Positions 13,454 to 14,194 of a DNA stretch of 14,194 bases are shown piece after piece. The notes below the pieces were generated by a model. That model was not told the DNA's origin, did not search any database, and was given only the letters and a program-made list of their open reading frames with translations. Position numbers and translations under genes: made by a program. The stretch covers positions 1-14,194 of the forward strand of contig JBILHQ010000166.1 of NCBI GenBank assembly GCA_044350415.1. Direction: 5' to 3'. The number at the start of each line of letters is the position of its first letter. Positions within the stretch are counted from its first letter, which is position 1. Origin of the DNA: M3007 sp044350415 (GTDB taxonomy: Bacteria; Bacteroidota; Bacteroidia; Chitinophagales; Saprospiraceae).

Positions 13454-13526
13454 GGAAGTGTAGCTCAACTGGAAGAGCGTCGGTCTCCAACACCGAAGGT
13501 TTCAGGTTCGATCCCTGCCGCTTCTG
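13454..13526 (+). tRNA. tRNA-Trp (anticodon CCA)
   Basis: A 73-base cloverleaf: acceptor GGAAGTG/CGCTTCT with two G-T pairs, D stem GCTC/GAGC, anticodon stem TCGGT/ACCGA around loop CTCCAAC (anticodon CCA at 13487-13489), T stem TCAGG/CCTGC with one unpaired outer position around TTCGATC, and discriminator G. CCA is not encoded, as is common in Bacteroidota. The 22-bp hairpin 18 bases downstream terminates it. Confidence 0.92.
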
Positions 13527-13544
13527 CAATATTAATTGAATTAA

Positions 13545-13600
13545 ACAAAACGGGGGTTACATTTTCTTTACAGAAAATGTAACCCCCGTTTTGTATTTTA
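13545..13600. terminator. Bidirectional terminator between tRNA-Trp and rplI
   Basis: A perfect 22-bp inverted repeat (13545-13566 and 13573-13594) with a GGGGG/CCCCC core and a 6-base TTTACA loop. A/T-rich arms provide T-tracts in both directions (GTTTTGTATTTT on plus, GTTTTGTTTAATT on minus). It separates the convergent tRNA and ribosomal-protein transcripts. Confidence 0.93.
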
Positions 13601-13631
13601 CCAGATGCAGACTGCCTGCTAAGAATTACGC

Positions 13632-14075
13632 TTATTCAGCGACAACTTCAAAGTTGACATCAGCAACCACTGTTGGGTGGTATTTGAGTACTGCAGTATA
13701 AGAACCGAGTTCTTTTACTTCTTCCGGCATAGTGATATGGCGTTTTTCTGCTTCCAGACCGAGGTCCCGAAGTTTGTTCAGAATATCCTGTGCGTTAACC
13801 GAACCGAAGAGACGACCACTTTCACCTGCTTTTGCAGTGATGGTGATTTTCTGACCGGCGAGTTTAGCCACATAACCCTGATAAACAGAAATCATAGCCG
13901 CTTCTTTTTTGTCAGCCTGTTTTTTCAAGCCATCAAGTTTGGCCATATTAGTTTTGTTGGCTGTAATAGCCAAACCTTGTGGGATGAGGTAATTGCGCCC
14001 GTAGCCAGCTTTTACAACGACTACTTCGTGCTTGGCGCCCACCTTATCAATATTTTCAAGCAGAATAATATTCAT
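13632..14075 (-). CDS. rplI: 50S ribosomal protein L9
   Basis: A 147-residue protein, the usual length for L9. The N-terminal domain starts MNIILLENIDKVGAK and carries the signature GYGRNYLIPQGLA (residues about 24-36). A long connecting helix follows (about 41-75, rich in Lys and Ala), then the C-terminal rRNA-binding domain with GRLFGSVNAQDI. L9 binds 23S rRNA near the L1 stalk and helps maintain reading frame. It lies 47 bases downstream of rpsR on the same strand, consistent with the conserved rpsF-rpsR-rplI operon. No Shine-Dalgarno sequence precedes the ATG, as is normal in Bacteroidota. Confidence 0.97.
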   Translation of the reverse strand: MNIILLENIDKVGAKHEVVVVKAGYGRNYLIPQGLAITANKTNMAKLDGLKKQADKKEAAMISVYQGYVAKLAGQKITITAKAGESGRLFGSVNAQDILNKLRDLGLEAEKRHITMPEEVKELGSYTAVLKYHPTVVADVNFEVVAE

Positions 14076-14122
14076 GCTGTGTAAATGCGTTTGAATGTGT
14101 GAAAAATTGGATGGATAGCCGA

Positions 14123-14194
14123 TTACTTCATCAAGTCGGCCAGGAACGGCAACATCGCGAGGTGACGTGCACGTTTAACAGCAGTAGCCACACG
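14123..14194 (-). CDS. rpsR: 30S ribosomal protein S18, C-terminal end
   Basis: The last 23 codons plus stop are present; the rest lies outside the window. The translation (RVATAVKRARHLAMLPFLAD, then LMK) is the characteristic C-terminus of S18, including the KRARHLALLPF-type motif. S18 is part of the small-subunit platform and pairs with S6. Its position directly upstream of rplI confirms the ribosomal operon. Confidence 0.95.
   Translation of the reverse strand, partial: RVATAVKRARHLAMLPFLADLMK

Noticed and set aside
13385..13582. Plus-strand open frame of 65 codons with the phrase VAQLEERRSPTPKVSGSIPA
   Set aside because: It is a translation of the tRNA-Trp gene and the preceding tRNA fragment; this phrase is typical of spurious tRNA-derived proteins.

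Overview
The window looks like a chromosomal segment from a member of the Bacteroidota, most likely the Saprospiria or a related group. The reasons are: five C-terminal modules of the type IX secretion (T9SS) type A kind, four on genes with signal peptides and one on a gene fragment; PKD, dockerin-like and beta-helix secreted proteins; promoters fitting the Bacteroidota TTTG / TAnnTTTG pattern; few Shine-Dalgarno sites; and the typical rpsR-rplI order. The assignment is inferred from sequence features only.

Layout. The left edge holds the 3' end of nusA (KH2 domain, helical repeat, acidic Ala/Glu tail), closed by a strong terminator. A convergent gene (626-2023, minus) encodes a helical, TPR-like protein of unknown role. 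An AT-rich divergent intergenic region follows. Next comes a block of plus-strand secretome genes: a dockerin-like/cohesin-like protein (2284-3366), a four-PKD-domain protein (3464-5506), a 979-residue beta-helix-like protein (5782-8721) and a propeller-like protein A (8787-10232). After these lie a truncated second copy of the C-terminus of the 979-residue protein (10261-10845) and propeller-like protein B (10906-12351). The last four form a tandem duplication with a period of about 2.12 kb. The block ends at a perfect hairpin terminator. A minus-strand exported ChbG/YdjC-like deacetylase (12390-13334) follows. Then come a tRNA 3' fragment (Thr-like), a complete tRNA-Trp, a 22-bp bidirectional terminator, and the 3' part of the rpsR-rplI ribosomal operon on the minus strand.

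How the genes relate. The housekeeping edges (nusA, tRNA-Trp, rpsR-rplI) flank an accessory block that mostly encodes cell-surface or released proteins carried by the T9SS. Functions beyond export are not readable from sequence. The most notable signals are the mosaic tandem duplication with its signal-less but still open C-terminal fragment, two candidate contingency loci (four TCACA units inside a start region, and a C7 tract inside a promoter spacer), and the tRNA 3' fragment, which could mark an integration or deletion junction.
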